The position numbers and the translations under genes are program-made. Positions 9,671 through 20,300 of a DNA stretch of 64,000 nucleotides are shown one piece after another (the first letter of the stretch is position 1; the number at the start of each line of letters is the position of its first letter). This DNA comes from Alteromonas genovensis (lineage in GTDB: Bacteria > Pseudomonadota > Gammaproteobacteria > Enterobacterales > Alteromonadaceae): the NCBI RefSeq assembly GCF_010500895.1, contig NZ_JAAAWO010000002.1, positions 186,001-250,000 on the forward strand, read 5' to 3'. A model generated the notes under the pieces. The model saw only the letters and a list, made by a program, of their open reading frames with translations. It was not told where the DNA came from and did not search any database.

Positions 9671-11016
9671 CATTTTTTTGGAGTCTAGGTGCATTCATTC
9701 TTGCCCTCGGTATTCTTGTTGCCGTTCACGAATGGGGTCACTTTTATGTGGCACGAAAATGTGGAGTGCAGGTAGAGCGTTTTTCCATAGGCTTTGGCAA
9801 GCCGATTTGGCGCAAGCTGAGTAAGTCAGGTACAGAATATGTGATTGCCATGATCCCACTTGGCGGATACGTGCGAATGCTTGACGGGCGAATTGACGAT
9901 GTCCCACCTGAACTCGAGAGTAAAGCCTTTAACAACAAAACCGTATTGCAACGTATGGCCATAATTGCTGCGGGCCCAGGCGTTAATTTTATATTTGCGT
10001 TTTTTGCGCTCTGGCTAATGTACATAGTAGGTCTAGAGACGGTTAAGCCAATAGTTAAAGCAGTAGAGCCTGACAGTATTGCCCACGTGGCAGGTGTGCA
10101 ACCTGGCGATGAAATTATCAATATTGACGGGCGAAACACGCCAGATTGGGAAGCTGTTAACTTAGAGTTAGTGTCAAATATTGGCGGCGACAATACTGTA
10201 GTTACCGTTAGAAATTCATCGAATACTGAAAAAGAACTCACATTTACACTGGATACTTGGAACTTTGACCCAGATATCGAGTCTCCTTTAAGCAGCTTAG
10301 GATTGACGCCATTTCGCCCAAATCCAACTTTAACCGTTGGTTTTGTAGGCGATGATAGTGCAGCGAAGGAAGCGGGGCTTTTGCCTGGTGATAAAATCGT
10401 TACACTTAATGGTAATAAGCTTGCTTCGTGGAATGCGTTAGTTGATGAAGTTGTTGAAAGCCCTGGAGAGGTTATTTCTCTTGCTATTGAACGGGATGGA
10501 CAACAACAGACACTACGTGCCACGATAGCGCGCCGTGATACACCACAAGGGCAAAGTGGGTATCTTGGCGTGAGCCCAACGTTTGAGTCTTGGCCAGAGG
10601 GGTATGTGTTTACGCATCAATATGGCATTATAGAGGCTATTGGGACAGCGCTAGATAAAACATGGCGCTTAATGACACTCAGTGTCGAAATGATAGGCAA
10701 ATTACTCACTGGCGATGTGTCAGTTAAAAATTTGAGTGGGCCTATCTCAATTGCTCAAGGAGCAGGTACAAGCGCTGGTTATGGGCTTGCATACTTCTTG
10801 AGTTTTCTAGCCTTAATAAGCGTAAATTTAGGCATTATAAATTTATTACCCCTGCCCATGCTTGATGGTGGTCATTTGATGTTTTTCATCGTTGAATGGA
10901 TCATTGGCAAGCCTGTGCCCGAAGCGGTGCAAGAATGGGGTTACCGAATAGGTGGCGTGCTTCTGTTTATGATTATGGGTATCGCTATTTTTAACGATAT
11001 TGCTCGCATAACCTGA
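9664..11016 (+). CDS. rseP: Regulator of sigma-E protease RseP (site-2 metalloprotease)
   Basis: Intramembrane zinc protease that releases sigma-E by cutting RseA after envelope stress, and also clears signal peptides. The HExxH site is H22-E-W-G-H26 in the first membrane segment, and the third ligand is in LDGGH (D401). Two PDZ regions lie between (about residues 115-190 and 215-290), with characteristic GVQPGDEIINIDG and GLLPGDKIVTLNG. The length of 450 equals that of E. coli. It starts at GTG 9664 inside the end of dxr. bamA follows, so the protease and an envelope client pathway are adjacent. Confidence 0.98.
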   Translation: MLAFFWSLGAFILALGILVAVHEWGHFYVARKCGVQVERFSIGFGKPIWRKLSKSGTEYVIAMIPLGGYVRMLDGRIDDVPPELESKAFNNKTVLQRMAIIAAGPGVNFIFAFFALWLMYIVGLETVKPIVKAVEPDSIAHVAGVQPGDEIINIDGRNTPDWEAVNLELVSNIGGDNTVVTVRNSSNTEKELTFTLDTWNFDPDIESPLSSLGLTPFRPNPTLTVGFVGDDSAAKEAGLLPGDKIVTLNGNKLASWNALVDEVVESPGEVISLAIERDGQQQTLRATIARRDTPQGQSGYLGVSPTFESWPEGYVFTHQYGIIEAIGTALDKTWRLMTLSVEMIGKLLTGDVSVKNLSGPISIAQGAGTSAGYGLAYFLSFLALISVNLGIINLLPLPMLDGGHLMFFIVEWIIGKPVPEAVQEWGYRIGGVLLFMIMGIAIFNDIARIT

Positions 11017-11074
11017 TGAATATCAGGAAGTACAAAACAGCAAATATGAAACGCGGCCAGGAAAAGAAAAGTAG

Positions 11075-13552
11075 ATGAAGTTAAAACAGTTAGTAGCAGC
11101 CGGAGTTATTCTTTCCAGTGCTAGCTTTGCCAATGCTGCGGCGCAAAACAGTGAATTCGTAGTACAAGACATTCGTGTTGAAGGTTTACAACGTGTAGCA
11201 CTTGGTGCGGCGTTAACTTACTTGCCTGTGCAAGTAGGTGATGAGCTAAATACATTCCGTGTAACTCAGCTTATCCGTTCGTTATATTCTTCAACTCACT
11301 TTGAAAACGTTGAGATATTGAGGGATGGCAACACACTCGTTGTGCGCGTGTCTGAACGTCCAACCATCAGTAATATCATTTTTGAAGACAATGACGATAT
11401 CAAAGATGAGCAGCTGCAAGAAAGCTTAGATGGAAATGGCGTAAGGATTGGTGAACCCCTAGACAAAACCGTATTAACCTCTATTGAGAATGGTCTTAAG
11501 GATTTCTTCTACAGTATCGGTAAATATAACGCTGACGTTACCGCCATTATTACGCCTCTACCGCGTAATCGTGTGGATCTAAAACTTCTTTTCGAAGAAG
11601 GTGACGCTGCGGAAATAGAACAAATTAACATTGTTGGAAACGAGCTGTTTTCAGATGAAGAGTTGATGGAGTCGTTTGAACTTCAATACGACACCCCTTG
11701 GTGGGATTTCTTATCTGAAACGCGTTATCAGCAGCAAACACTGCAAGGCGATATGGAATCGTTGCGCAACCACTACCTCGACCGTGGTTACCTGCGCTTC
11801 AATGTAGATTCAACGCAGGTGTCTATGACACCAGAGAAAAGCGGTATCTACGTAGCCATGAACGTGTCTGAAGGTGAGCAATACACCATTTCAGAAGTAG
11901 AGCTTGTGGGTGATGTTCTCGGACACGAAGAATATATTGAACGTGTACTGCCGTTAACACCTGGTGAGCTTTATAACCAAGCTGAAGTGACATACACAGA
12001 AGAATTCATCAGCAAGTATCTTGGTCGATTTGGCTATGCCTATCCAACGGTAACCACCGTGCCTGATATCAATGATGAAGACAAAACGGTAAAACTGACA
12101 TTGTCTGTCGACCCGGGTAAGCGCATCTACGTTAACCGTATCAAATTTAACGGAAACGTCGTTACCGCCGATGACGTTCTTCGCCAAAATGTAAGTCAGA
12201 TGGAAGGCACGTGGTTGTCAAATAGCCAGCTTGAGGTGTCAAAAAGCCAGCTATCCCGTCTTACCTACATGGAAAATGTAGAGTTTGAGACAGTACGAAT
12301 TCCTGGCTCAGAAGATAAGGTAGACGTTAACTTCAACGTAAAAGAGCAGCCTTCTGGCTCATTTAACGCCGGTATCGGTTACGGCGACAGAACGAAATTG
12401 AGTCTGCAAGCGGGTATTCAGCAGGATAACTTCCTAGGTACCGGTAAACGCGTAGGTCTTAACCTAAGCACGGTTTCTTACCAGAAGTCAGCGCAAATAA
12501 CCTACAACGACCCTTACTTCACCATCGACGGTATCAGTTTAGGTGGAAGTATTGGTTACAGCGAATTTGATGGTTCAGACTTTAACGTTATCCAGTACAA
12601 CTCGAAGCGCTGGTCTGTTGGTGCAAATATCGGTTACCCGATAAACGAAGTAAACCGTATTAACTTCGGTCTAACCTATAGCAATGTTGAACTATTTAAC
12701 CGTGGTTTCTACGAGCAAACCGAACGCTTCTACAATCAGTTCCCAGACGGAAACGATCCAGATGCAGCGGTAAAATATGACAGCTACTTGGCGAGCGTGA
12801 GTTGGAGCAGAGTTACCTTAAACCGTGGCTTGTTCCCAACAGCAGGTTCATCGCAGCGAGCCTCATTTAGTGCAACGACGCCTAACTCTGATGTAACCTA
12901 TTTTAAAACTGTGTTTGATGGTAAGTGGTATTTTCCACTGTCGCGCAATCAACGTTGGTCTTTCTTAGCTCGAGTTCGCTTAGGGTACGGAAACGGTTAT
13001 GGCGACATTAACGGCAATGAACAAATTCTTCCGTTCACAGAAAACTTCACCGCGGGTGGTGCAGACTCACTACGTGGGTTTGAAAACAACACCGTTGGCC
13101 CAAGAGGTTTACTGGTATCGTCACCTGGTAATATAATAGGCCCAGACGGCGAAGCGTTCCCAACGGATCCTGCTGACGCGGTTATTTCGTGGTCTAGACA
13201 GAGTCTAGGTGGGAACGCAATGGCACTCGGTGGTATTGAGCTTATCGTTCCAACACCGTTTGTCGAAGCTGACATGGACAACTCGGTAAGAACAAGTTTG
13301 TTTGTGGATGTGGGTAACGTATGGGATACTGAATTCGATTACGAACGATTCAGACAGTTGAACGTTAACCCGAATCAACAGGGTGAGCTATTGGACTATT
13401 CAGACTGGACTCTGTATCGTAGTTCGGCAGGTTTATCGGTTCAGTGGGTTTCTCCCATGGGACCAATGGTATTCAGCTTCTCTAGAATGATCCAAGAGCG
13501 TGATGGTGATGATGCGAGATTCTTCACTTTCAACATTGGTCAAACTTTTTAG
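11075..13552 (+). CDS. bamA: Outer membrane protein assembly factor BamA
   Basis: Central subunit of the BAM complex that folds beta-barrel proteins into the outer membrane. The 825-residue protein has a signal peptide cleaved near AFANAA-type residues (SSASFANAAAQ), five POTRA domains (about residues 27-425) and a 16-stranded barrel. The conserved loop GGADSLRGF is present, and the chain ends in a C-terminal Phe (NIGQTF), the beta-signal. It lies 58 bp after rseP and 73 bp before skp. Confidence 0.98.
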   Translation: MKLKQLVAAGVILSSASFANAAAQNSEFVVQDIRVEGLQRVALGAALTYLPVQVGDELNTFRVTQLIRSLYSSTHFENVEILRDGNTLVVRVSERPTISNIIFEDNDDIKDEQLQESLDGNGVRIGEPLDKTVLTSIENGLKDFFYSIGKYNADVTAIITPLPRNRVDLKLLFEEGDAAEIEQINIVGNELFSDEELMESFELQYDTPWWDFLSETRYQQQTLQGDMESLRNHYLDRGYLRFNVDSTQVSMTPEKSGIYVAMNVSEGEQYTISEVELVGDVLGHEEYIERVLPLTPGELYNQAEVTYTEEFISKYLGRFGYAYPTVTTVPDINDEDKTVKLTLSVDPGKRIYVNRIKFNGNVVTADDVLRQNVSQMEGTWLSNSQLEVSKSQLSRLTYMENVEFETVRIPGSEDKVDVNFNVKEQPSGSFNAGIGYGDRTKLSLQAGIQQDNFLGTGKRVGLNLSTVSYQKSAQITYNDPYFTIDGISLGGSIGYSEFDGSDFNVIQYNSKRWSVGANIGYPINEVNRINFGLTYSNVELFNRGFYEQTERFYNQFPDGNDPDAAVKYDSYLASVSWSRVTLNRGLFPTAGSSQRASFSATTPNSDVTYFKTVFDGKWYFPLSRNQRWSFLARVRLGYGNGYGDINGNEQILPFTENFTAGGADSLRGFENNTVGPRGLLVSSPGNIIGPDGEAFPTDPADAVISWSRQSLGGNAMALGGIELIVPTPFVEADMDNSVRTSLFVDVGNVWDTEFDYERFRQLNVNPNQQGELLDYSDWTLYRSSAGLSVQWVSPMGPMVFSFSRMIQERDGDDARFFTFNIGQTF

Positions 13553-13625
13553 ATACGTTTTTAATTAGAAAAGCGGGCTCGCACTTCGTGTGTCCCAAAC
13601 AAGAAGATACAAAAAGGAGTTCCCT

Positions 13626-14141
13626 TTGAAACAGTTGGTTAAACATATCGTTGCAGGTGCAATGCTAAGTAGTGCACTAGTCAGTACGTCAGTAATGGCA
13701 GAGCAGAAGATGGCCGTAGTAGACGTGCAAGGTATTTTCCAAGCTATGCCTCAGGCTGCAGAGTTGCAAAACGCAATTCAATTAGAGTTTAAAGATCAAA
13801 TTGAAGAAGTTAATCAGCTTCAACGTGACGGTCAGTTCTACGCAGAACGCCTTCAGCGCGATGCAGCAACAATGAGCGACTCAGAGAAAAAAGAACTAGA
13901 ACAAAAGATCTTATCTGTTCGTGAAGAGTTGTCTCAAAAAGGTCAGCCACTTCAGCAAAACATTCAGCGTCGTAGCAACGAAGAGCGTAACAAGCTGCTA
14001 GGTCTTATCAAACAAGCAATCGATACAGTAGCGGCGAAGCAAGGTTATGACCTTGTACTTAACGCTGGTGCGGTAGCCTTTGCTAAAGAAGACCACGACC
14101 TGTCTGAGCAAGTATTAGAACAGGTTAGCAAAGCTAACTAA
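13626..14141 (+). CDS. skp: Periplasmic chaperone Skp (OmpH)
   Basis: Holds unfolded outer membrane proteins in the periplasm on their way to BamA. TTG 13626 is chosen because GGAG sits 6 nt upstream; the longer frame from 13590 would place charged residues ahead of the signal peptide. The 171-residue precursor has the signal sequence KQLVKHIVAGAMLSSALVS ending near VMA. It then has the family start KMAVVDVQGIFQAMPQA and a long charged helical arm (about residues 45-130). A strong terminator follows. Confidence 0.93.
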   Translation: MKQLVKHIVAGAMLSSALVSTSVMAEQKMAVVDVQGIFQAMPQAAELQNAIQLEFKDQIEEVNQLQRDGQFYAERLQRDAATMSDSEKKELEQKILSVREELSQKGQPLQQNIQRRSNEERNKLLGLIKQAIDTVAAKQGYDLVLNAGAVAFAKEDHDLSEQVLEQVSKAN

Positions 14142-14177
14142 AAACATTGCCAAGGCTGGTAGTGTGCAACAATTTAT

Positions 14178-14215
14178 CAGACCAACAACCGAAAGGTGTT
14201 GGTCTGATTTGTTTT
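14178..14215 (+). terminator. Rho-independent terminator after skp
   Basis: ATCAGACCAACA and TGTTGGTCTGAT form a 12-bp perfect stem around a short CCGAAAGG-type loop, followed by TTGTTTTTTG. It closes the upstream envelope operon, so fabZ-lpxA-lpxB must have their own promoter or rely on read-through. Confidence 0.9.
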
Positions 14216-14313
14216 TTGCGTTTAACAGCGTATGGTTGCCGCCGAATTTAGTTTTACGGCGAGTTTGACCATAAATTAGTTGCTAGGTCATGCTTGATTA
14301 CAGGAGAAAGTTC

Positions 14314-14763
14314 TTGACCAATTCACTTAATACCATCGAAATTCAGGAAATAATGGCACTATTGCCACATCGTTATCCTTTTCTGTTAGTCGATCGCGTC
14401 ACCGACTACGTTCTTGGTGAGTCAATCAAAGCGTATAAAAATATTACGATTAACGAACCGTGTTTTACCGGTCATTTTCCAGGCCAGCCAATTTTTCCAG
14501 GCGTGCTTATTCTTGAAGCGATGGCGCAGGCGGCAGGTGTGCTTGGTTTTAAAACCATGGGCAAGAATGACAGTCTATACTTGTATGCAGGAATTGATAA
14601 CGCCCGCTTTAAGCGCCCGGTAGTGCCTGGTGATAAGTTAGACTTTGACGTGGCGCTAGTGAAAGAAAGAAGAGGGATCTGGAAGTTTAAAGGTACTGCA
14701 ACCGTCGACGGCGATTTAGTATGCAGTGCAGAATTTATGTGTGCGATGAGAGAGATAGCATAA
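14314..14763 (+). CDS. fabZ: 3-hydroxyacyl-ACP dehydratase FabZ
   Basis: Dehydrates 3-hydroxyacyl-ACP in fatty acid elongation and competes with LpxA for 3-hydroxymyristoyl-ACP. TTG 14314 has AGGAG 7 nt upstream and gives 149 residues, close to the family length of about 150; the frame from 14290 lacks such a site. The hot-dog fold catalytic pair is H54 in [11 protein letters not shown] and E68 in LEAMAQ. The gene is followed by lpxA at 1 bp spacing. lpxD, usually directly upstream, is absent. Confidence 0.97.
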   Translation: MTNSLNTIEIQEIMALLPHRYPFLLVDRVTDYVLGESIKAYKNITINEPCFTGHFPGQPIFPGVLILEAMAQAAGVLGFKTMGKNDSLYLYAGIDNARFKRPVVPGDKLDFDVALVKERRGIWKFKGTATVDGDLVCSAEFMCAMREIA

Positions 14764-14764
14764 C

Positions 14765-15535
14765 GTGATCCATCCGACTGCGGTAATTTCAGAGAGCGCT
14801 ACCATTGGTGAAAATGTCACTATTGGTCCATTTTGTGTGGTCGACGATAATGTAACTATTGGCGATGGTTGCATCTTGAAGTCACATGTAGTTGTTCGCG
14901 GCACTACGCGAATAGGCAAAAATAACAAGTTCTTTCAGTTTTCGTCTATTGGCGAAGACTGCCAAGATAAGAAGTATGCAGGCGAGCCCACCGAACTCAT
15001 TATTGGCGACGACAACGAGTTTCGTGAAGGTGTTACCGTTCACCGCGGTACCGTGCAAGACGAAGGCGTAACCATTATTGGCTCTCGTGGCTTGTTTATG
15101 GTTAATGCCCATATAGCCCATGACTGTGTGCTCGGCGATGACATCATTGTTGCTAACAACTGTGCAATAGCGGGCCATGTTCACATTGATGATTTTGTTA
15201 TTGTTGGTGGCGCAGTGGGTATTCACCAGTTCTGTAAAATTGGGGCTCATGCCTTTTTAGGTGCTGGCGGCATAATTTTAAGAGACGTTCCGCCGTTTGT
15301 TATGGTGAGCGGTCACAAAAATATTCCTCAAGGCATTAATTCAGAAGGCCTTAAGCGCAGAGGTTTTGAAAAGGACGAAGTGCTTGCGATAAAGCGCGCA
15401 TACAAAGTCATTTATCGTGCTGGCAATACCATTGAAGAGGCCATCGACGCGTTAGAAACTCCCGCTAACGATCACAATGGTGTGGCGCGCATGGTAGAGT
15501 TTCTTCGCCATGCTGAGCGAGGCATAATCCGATAG
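14765..15535 (+). CDS. lpxA: UDP-N-acetylglucosamine acyltransferase
   Basis: First step of lipid A synthesis, moving 3-hydroxyacyl from ACP to UDP-GlcNAc. The 256-residue protein is a left-handed beta-helix of hexapeptide repeats (I-G-x-x-x-x pattern through residue about 190) with a helical C-terminus. The catalytic His is H119 in NAHIAHD. It starts at GTG 14765, directly after the fabZ stop, and is followed by lpxB at 2 bp. Confidence 0.98.
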   Translation: MIHPTAVISESATIGENVTIGPFCVVDDNVTIGDGCILKSHVVVRGTTRIGKNNKFFQFSSIGEDCQDKKYAGEPTELIIGDDNEFREGVTVHRGTVQDEGVTIIGSRGLFMVNAHIAHDCVLGDDIIVANNCAIAGHVHIDDFVIVGGAVGIHQFCKIGAHAFLGAGGIILRDVPPFVMVSGHKNIPQGINSEGLKRRGFEKDEVLAIKRAYKVIYRAGNTIEEAIDALETPANDHNGVARMVEFLRHAERGIIR

Positions 15536-15537
15536 TT

Positions 15538-16686
15538 ATGAAAACGCCATTACGAATTGGCATGGTTGCCGGAGAGCCTTCCGGTGATGTCCTCGCCGCT
15601 GGAGTGGTTGCTGAACTAAAGCGCCAATACCCCGATGCAGTGATAGAGGGTATTGGTGGGCCTAATATGCAGGCCCAAGGTTTTAACACATTATTCGACA
15701 TGGAAACGCTGTCGGTAATGGGTCTTGTCGAAGTATTGTCCCATCTTCCTGCCATCCTAAAAGTGAAAAAGCAGCTGCTCGCCCACTTTGAGCAGAACCC
15801 CCCAGACATATTTATTGGCATAGACGCACCAGATTTTAATTTGCGTGTGGAGAAGACGCTTAAGCAGCGCGGTATAAAAACCCTTCACTATGTCAGTCCC
15901 ACCGTGTGGGCATGGCGAGAGAAACGTATTCACAAAATTGCGAATGCAGCGAGCCGTGTATTGGGTTTGTTTCCTTTTGAGCAAAAGGTATACGATAAAT
16001 ACCAAGTGCCCTATACGTTTGTGGGTCATACTATGGCGGATACCATCGCTTTAGTGCCGGATCAGTCTCTGGCCAGAACAACCTTAGACCTTGCTGCTGA
16101 TAAGCCTGTTTTGGCGGTGTTGCCCGGCTCACGGCGGGGCGAGGTAGATACTCTGCTTCCTGTTTTTTTAGACACGATAGAAGCTATCCACAAAAAACGC
16201 CCCGATATCCAGTTTGTCATTCCTGCAGCTAATGAACATCGTTTAGTACAAATTGAAGCGTTTTTAGCGCAATCTGATGATGCGCAATCGCGACTTCCTA
16301 TTCACATCACAACAGGTACTGCCCGTGATGCCATGATTGCCAGTGATGTCATACTCTTGGCCTCAGGCACTGCAACCTTAGAAGCCATGCTGTGCAAGCG
16401 GCCCATGGTTGTTGCGTATAAACTGGCTCCGCTTACCTACAAAATTATGCAGCGCATTTACAAAGCACCGTATTTTGCCTTACCTAACTTACTTGCTAAC
16501 GATGCAATTGTTCCAGAATTACTTCAAGAGGACGTAAACGCGGAGAATATGAGCAATCAATTATTAGGTTTCTTTGAAAGTGACAATTCTGCACTTATTT
16601 CCCGTTTCACCGAACTCCACCATACGCTAAAATGTGATGCTGATAAAACAGCTGCAAAAGCGGTAGTGGAGGAGTTACTTGGATAA
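15538..16686 (+). CDS. lpxB: Lipid-A-disaccharide synthase
   Basis: Condenses UDP-diacylglucosamine with lipid X to form the lipid A disaccharide at the inner membrane. The 382-residue GT19 protein has the N-terminal [12 protein letters not shown] block, [25 protein letters not shown] and the C-terminal [13 protein letters not shown]. Its length matches E. coli LpxB (382). Its stop overlaps rnhB by 8 bp. Confidence 0.98.
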   Translation: MKTPLRIGMVAGEPSGDVLAAGVVAELKRQYPDAVIEGIGGPNMQAQGFNTLFDMETLSVMGLVEVLSHLPAILKVKKQLLAHFEQNPPDIFIGIDAPDFNLRVEKTLKQRGIKTLHYVSPTVWAWREKRIHKIANAASRVLGLFPFEQKVYDKYQVPYTFVGHTMADTIALVPDQSLARTTLDLAADKPVLAVLPGSRRGEVDTLLPVFLDTIEAIHKKRPDIQFVIPAANEHRLVQIEAFLAQSDDAQSRLPIHITTGTARDAMIASDVILLASGTATLEAMLCKRPMVVAYKLAPLTYKIMQRIYKAPYFALPNLLANDAIVPELLQEDVNAENMSNQLLGFFESDNSALISRFTELHHTLKCDADKTAAKAVVEELLG

Positions 16687-17254
16687 ATTAATAGCCGGTG
16701 TGGATGAAGTAGGTCGCGGACCTCTCGTTGGTGACGTGGTAACCGCTGCCGTTATCTTAGACCCGTCAAATCCTATTGAAGGGCTCAACGATTCAAAAAA
16801 GCTTAGCGAAAAAAAACGCATTGTATTAGCTCAAGAAATTCGAGAGAAAGCACTGTATTGGAATATAGGTCGTGCTAATCCAGCTGAAATCGACAAGTTA
16901 AATATACTGCACGCTACCATGTTAGCGATGGTGCGAGCTGTAAAGGGGCTTCCCGTTACACCTGATTTTGTGCGTGTAGATGGCAATCGGTTGCCTGCAT
17001 GGAATTACTCATCTGAAGCGGTTGTGAAAGGTGATAGCCTACATCAAGAAATATCCGCGGCGTCGATTATTGCAAAAGTAGAGCGTGACAATGATATGTT
17101 GGCTCTGCACGAGGCGTTTCCTCAATACAACTTTGCCGGTCACAAAGGTTATCCTACTAAAGCACATTTTGCGGCACTGGCCGAGTTTGGTGTGTTAGAT
17201 TGCTATCGCAAAAGCTTTAAGCCGGTAAAGGCGTTGCTAACAAACGATAATTAA
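16679..17254 (+). CDS. rnhB: Ribonuclease HII
   Basis: Cleaves the RNA strand of RNA-DNA hybrids and single ribonucleotides in DNA. The 191-residue protein has catalytic D9-E10 in [10 protein letters not shown], the second Asp in VRVDGNRLP, and the block SIIAKVERD. It starts at TTG 16679 inside the lpxB end, so it is translationally coupled. The order lpxB-rnhB-dnaE is common in gammaproteobacteria. Confidence 0.97.
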   Translation: MDKLIAGVDEVGRGPLVGDVVTAAVILDPSNPIEGLNDSKKLSEKKRIVLAQEIREKALYWNIGRANPAEIDKLNILHATMLAMVRAVKGLPVTPDFVRVDGNRLPAWNYSSEAVVKGDSLHQEISAASIIAKVERDNDMLALHEAFPQYNFAGHKGYPTKAHFAALAEFGVLDCYRKSFKPVKALLTNDN

Positions 17255-17257
17255 AAA

Positions 17258-17336
17258 GCTGCTAACGCACAGTAGTTAAAAAAACCTGCTAACGCACAAC
17301 AGTTAACAAAGCTGCTAGCGCAAGATGCCTCACAAA
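17258..17336 (+). repeat. Three degenerate 26-27 bp tandem repeats between rnhB and dnaE
   Basis: Three consecutive units start at 17258 (GCTGCTAACGCACAGTAG), 17285 (CCTGCTAACGCACAACAG) and 17311 (GCTGCTAGCGCAAGATGC), each ending in an A-rich stretch. A fainter zeroth copy overlaps the rnhB stop (GTTGCTAACAAACG). The repeats fill the whole gap before the dnaE ribosome binding site. Confidence 0.75.
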
Positions 17337-17358
17337 ATTAAAAAAGAGAAATAACATC

Positions 17359-20300
17359 ATGTCTTCGCCATTTATTCATTTACGGGTCCACAGTGATTAT
17401 TCAATGATGGATGGGCTTAACAAGGTTAAGCCCATTTTGAGCAAAGTGGCTGAGCTCGAAATGCCGGCAGTCGCTATCACCGACCAAATGAATATGTGCG
17501 GCCTAGTGAAGTTCTATTCTGAAGCGCATTCGAAGGGTATCAAACCCATTATTGGCACTGATTTTTGGGTAACGAATGAGGTATTTGGCGACGAACCGTT
17601 CAGGCTAACGTTATTAGCCATGAACAATGAGGGATATAAGAACATGACCGTGCTTATATCCAAAGCCTATTTAAGAGGTCACCTAGCTCATCGCGCGGTT
17701 ATCGACCAGTCTTGGCTTGCTGAGCACAGTGAAGGGCTTATCGTGCTTTCTGGTGGTTTACACGGCGATGTTGGCGTGGGGCTAACCAAAAATAATACAA
17801 AAATTCTCGATGCTTCAATCGAGTTCTATAAAACCTATTTTCAAGACCGCTTTTATTTAGAGCTTGTTCGCACTGGACGGGTTGGAGAAGAAGACTACCT
17901 TCACCGTGCAGTAGAATTCGCCCATCAGCAAGATTTACCCGTAGTGGCGACCAACGAAGTTTGCTTTATTGATAGAGAAGGCTTCGATGCCCACGAAATT
18001 CGCGTGTGTATTCACGATGGGTATACCTTAGACGACACCCGTCGTCCAAAGCGCTATAGCGAGCAGCAGTACCTGCGAACTGCCGAAGAAATGGTGGACT
18101 TGTTCAGCGATATTCCAGAAGCGATAGAAAACACCGTTGAAATAGCGAAGCGATGCAACGTTACCGTTCGGTTAAATGAGTACTTCTTACCGCAGTTTCC
18201 CACCGGTGGCATGACCACCGAAGATTTCTTGGTAAAAGTTTCAGAGGAAGGCCTTGAAGATAGGCTTGAGTTTTTATTTCCAGATGAAAATGAACGCAAG
18301 GAAAAACGCCCAGAATACGATGACCGACTTCGAATAGAGCTCGAGGTTATCAACCAAATGGGGTTCCCCGGTTACTTCCTTATCGTGATGGAATTCATCC
18401 AATGGAGTAAAGATAACGGTATACCCGTTGGACCTGGGCGTGGTTCAGGTGCAGGTTCATTAGTGGCTTACGCGTTAAAAATTACCGACCTCGACCCCCT
18501 TGAATTCGATTTGCTTTTCGAGCGATTTTTGAACCCTGAACGTGTATCTATGCCCGATTTTGACGTGGACTTCTGCATGGATAGACGGGATGAGGTTATC
18601 GATCACGTTGCCGAGCTTTACGGTCGCCAAGCGGTATCGCAAATTATTACCTTCGGTACGATGGCAGCAAAGGCCGTTGTGCGTGACGTGGGAAGGGTAC
18701 TAGGACATCCATACGGCTTCGTAGATAGAATTTCAAAGCTTATCCCGCCAGATCCGGGTATGACCCTGGAAAAAGCATTCAAAGCGGAACCCCAGCTTCC
18801 TCAAGTATACGAGCAAGACGAAGAGGTAAAAGACCTCATTGATATGGCGCGTATTTTGGAAGGTGTTACCCGTAACGCAGGAAAGCACGCCGGTGGTGTT
18901 GTTATTGCGCCCACCACTATTACCGACTTTTCACCACTGTACTGCGATGACGAGGGGAACAACCCGGTCACCCAGTTTGACAAAAATGATGTTGAAACTG
19001 CGGGGCTAGTTAAGTTTGACTTCTTGGGACTGAGAACGCTGACCATCATTCAGTGGGCTATTGATATGGTCAAAGAAGGCAAAAATATCGATATCGATAT
19101 TTCTGCTATTCCTCTCGCCGATGCTAAAAGCTTTCGCACGCTTCAAAATGCTGAAACTACGGCGGTTTTCCAGCTTGAATCACGGGGTATGAAAGAGCTT
19201 ATCAAGCGTCTTAGACCCGACAGCTTCGAAGATATCATTGCATTGGTGGCATTATTTCGCCCAGGTCCACTGCAGTCGGGCATGGTAGATAACTTTATCG
19301 ACCGTAAGCACGGCAGAGAGGCGATTTCCTATCCGGATAAAGATTATCAGCACGAATGCTTGGAAGTTATTCTGGAGCCCACCTACGGTATTATATTGTA
19401 CCAAGAACAGGTTATGCAGATTGCCCAGGAAATGGCGGGCTACTCACTGGGTGGCGCCGATTTACTGCGTCGTGCAATGGGTAAGAAAAAGCCAGAGGAG
19501 ATGGCTAAGCAGCGCGGCGCGTTTGCCGAAGGGGCCAAGGGCAATAACATTGACCCTGATTTGGCCATGAAAATCTTCGACTTGGTGGAAAAGTTTGCAG
19601 GCTACGGTTTTAACAAATCACACTCTGCGGCGTATGCATTGGTGTCGTACCAAACGTTGTGGCTAAAAGTACATTATCCTGCCGAATTTATGGCCGCGGT
19701 AATGTCCGCGGATATGGATAACACCGATAAAATTGTTACCCTAGTAGACGAATGCGAGCGCATGGGCATTGAAATTCTGCCCCCAGACTTAAACGCTGGT
19801 AAATATAAATTCACCGTTGATAGTAAAGGACGCATTGTCTATGGCATTGGCTCTATAAAAGGGGTTGGTGAGGGCCCAATTGAAGCCATAATTGAAGCCC
19901 GAGATACTCACGGTGAATTTAAAGATCTTTTCGAATTTTGCGCAAAAATTGACACTAAGCGAGTTAATAAGCGGGTGCTAGAGAAGTTGGTATTATCTGG
20001 CGCCATGGATAATTTAGGTCCCCATCGAGCTACATTAATGGCCACGTTGCCTGAGGCACTCGCTGCTGCAGGTCAGCATGCAAAAGCCGAATCATTTGGA
20101 CAGTCCGATATGTTTGGACTACTGACCACTGAGCCCGATGAAGTAGAGCAGGCCTTTGCCGACGTTCCCGAATGGCCTGAAAAAGTTTGGCTAGAAGGTG
20201 AAAAAGACACCTTAGGTTTATATTTAACCGGCCACCCCATCAATCAATATGCCGATGAACTGCGCTATTATACCGATGGCCGTCTTGTGGACTTAAAACC

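Noticed and set aside
9744..10523. A 259-residue open frame on the minus strand
   Set aside because: It lies fully antisense to rseP, whose protease and PDZ motifs are unmistakable. The frame is Ser/Thr/Pro-rich, typical of an antisense shadow, and lacks a ribosome binding site.
17258..17336. Could the rnhB-dnaE repeats be a small CRISPR array?
   Set aside because: Units are directly adjacent without unique spacers, only three copies, and imperfect; there are no cas genes nearby.
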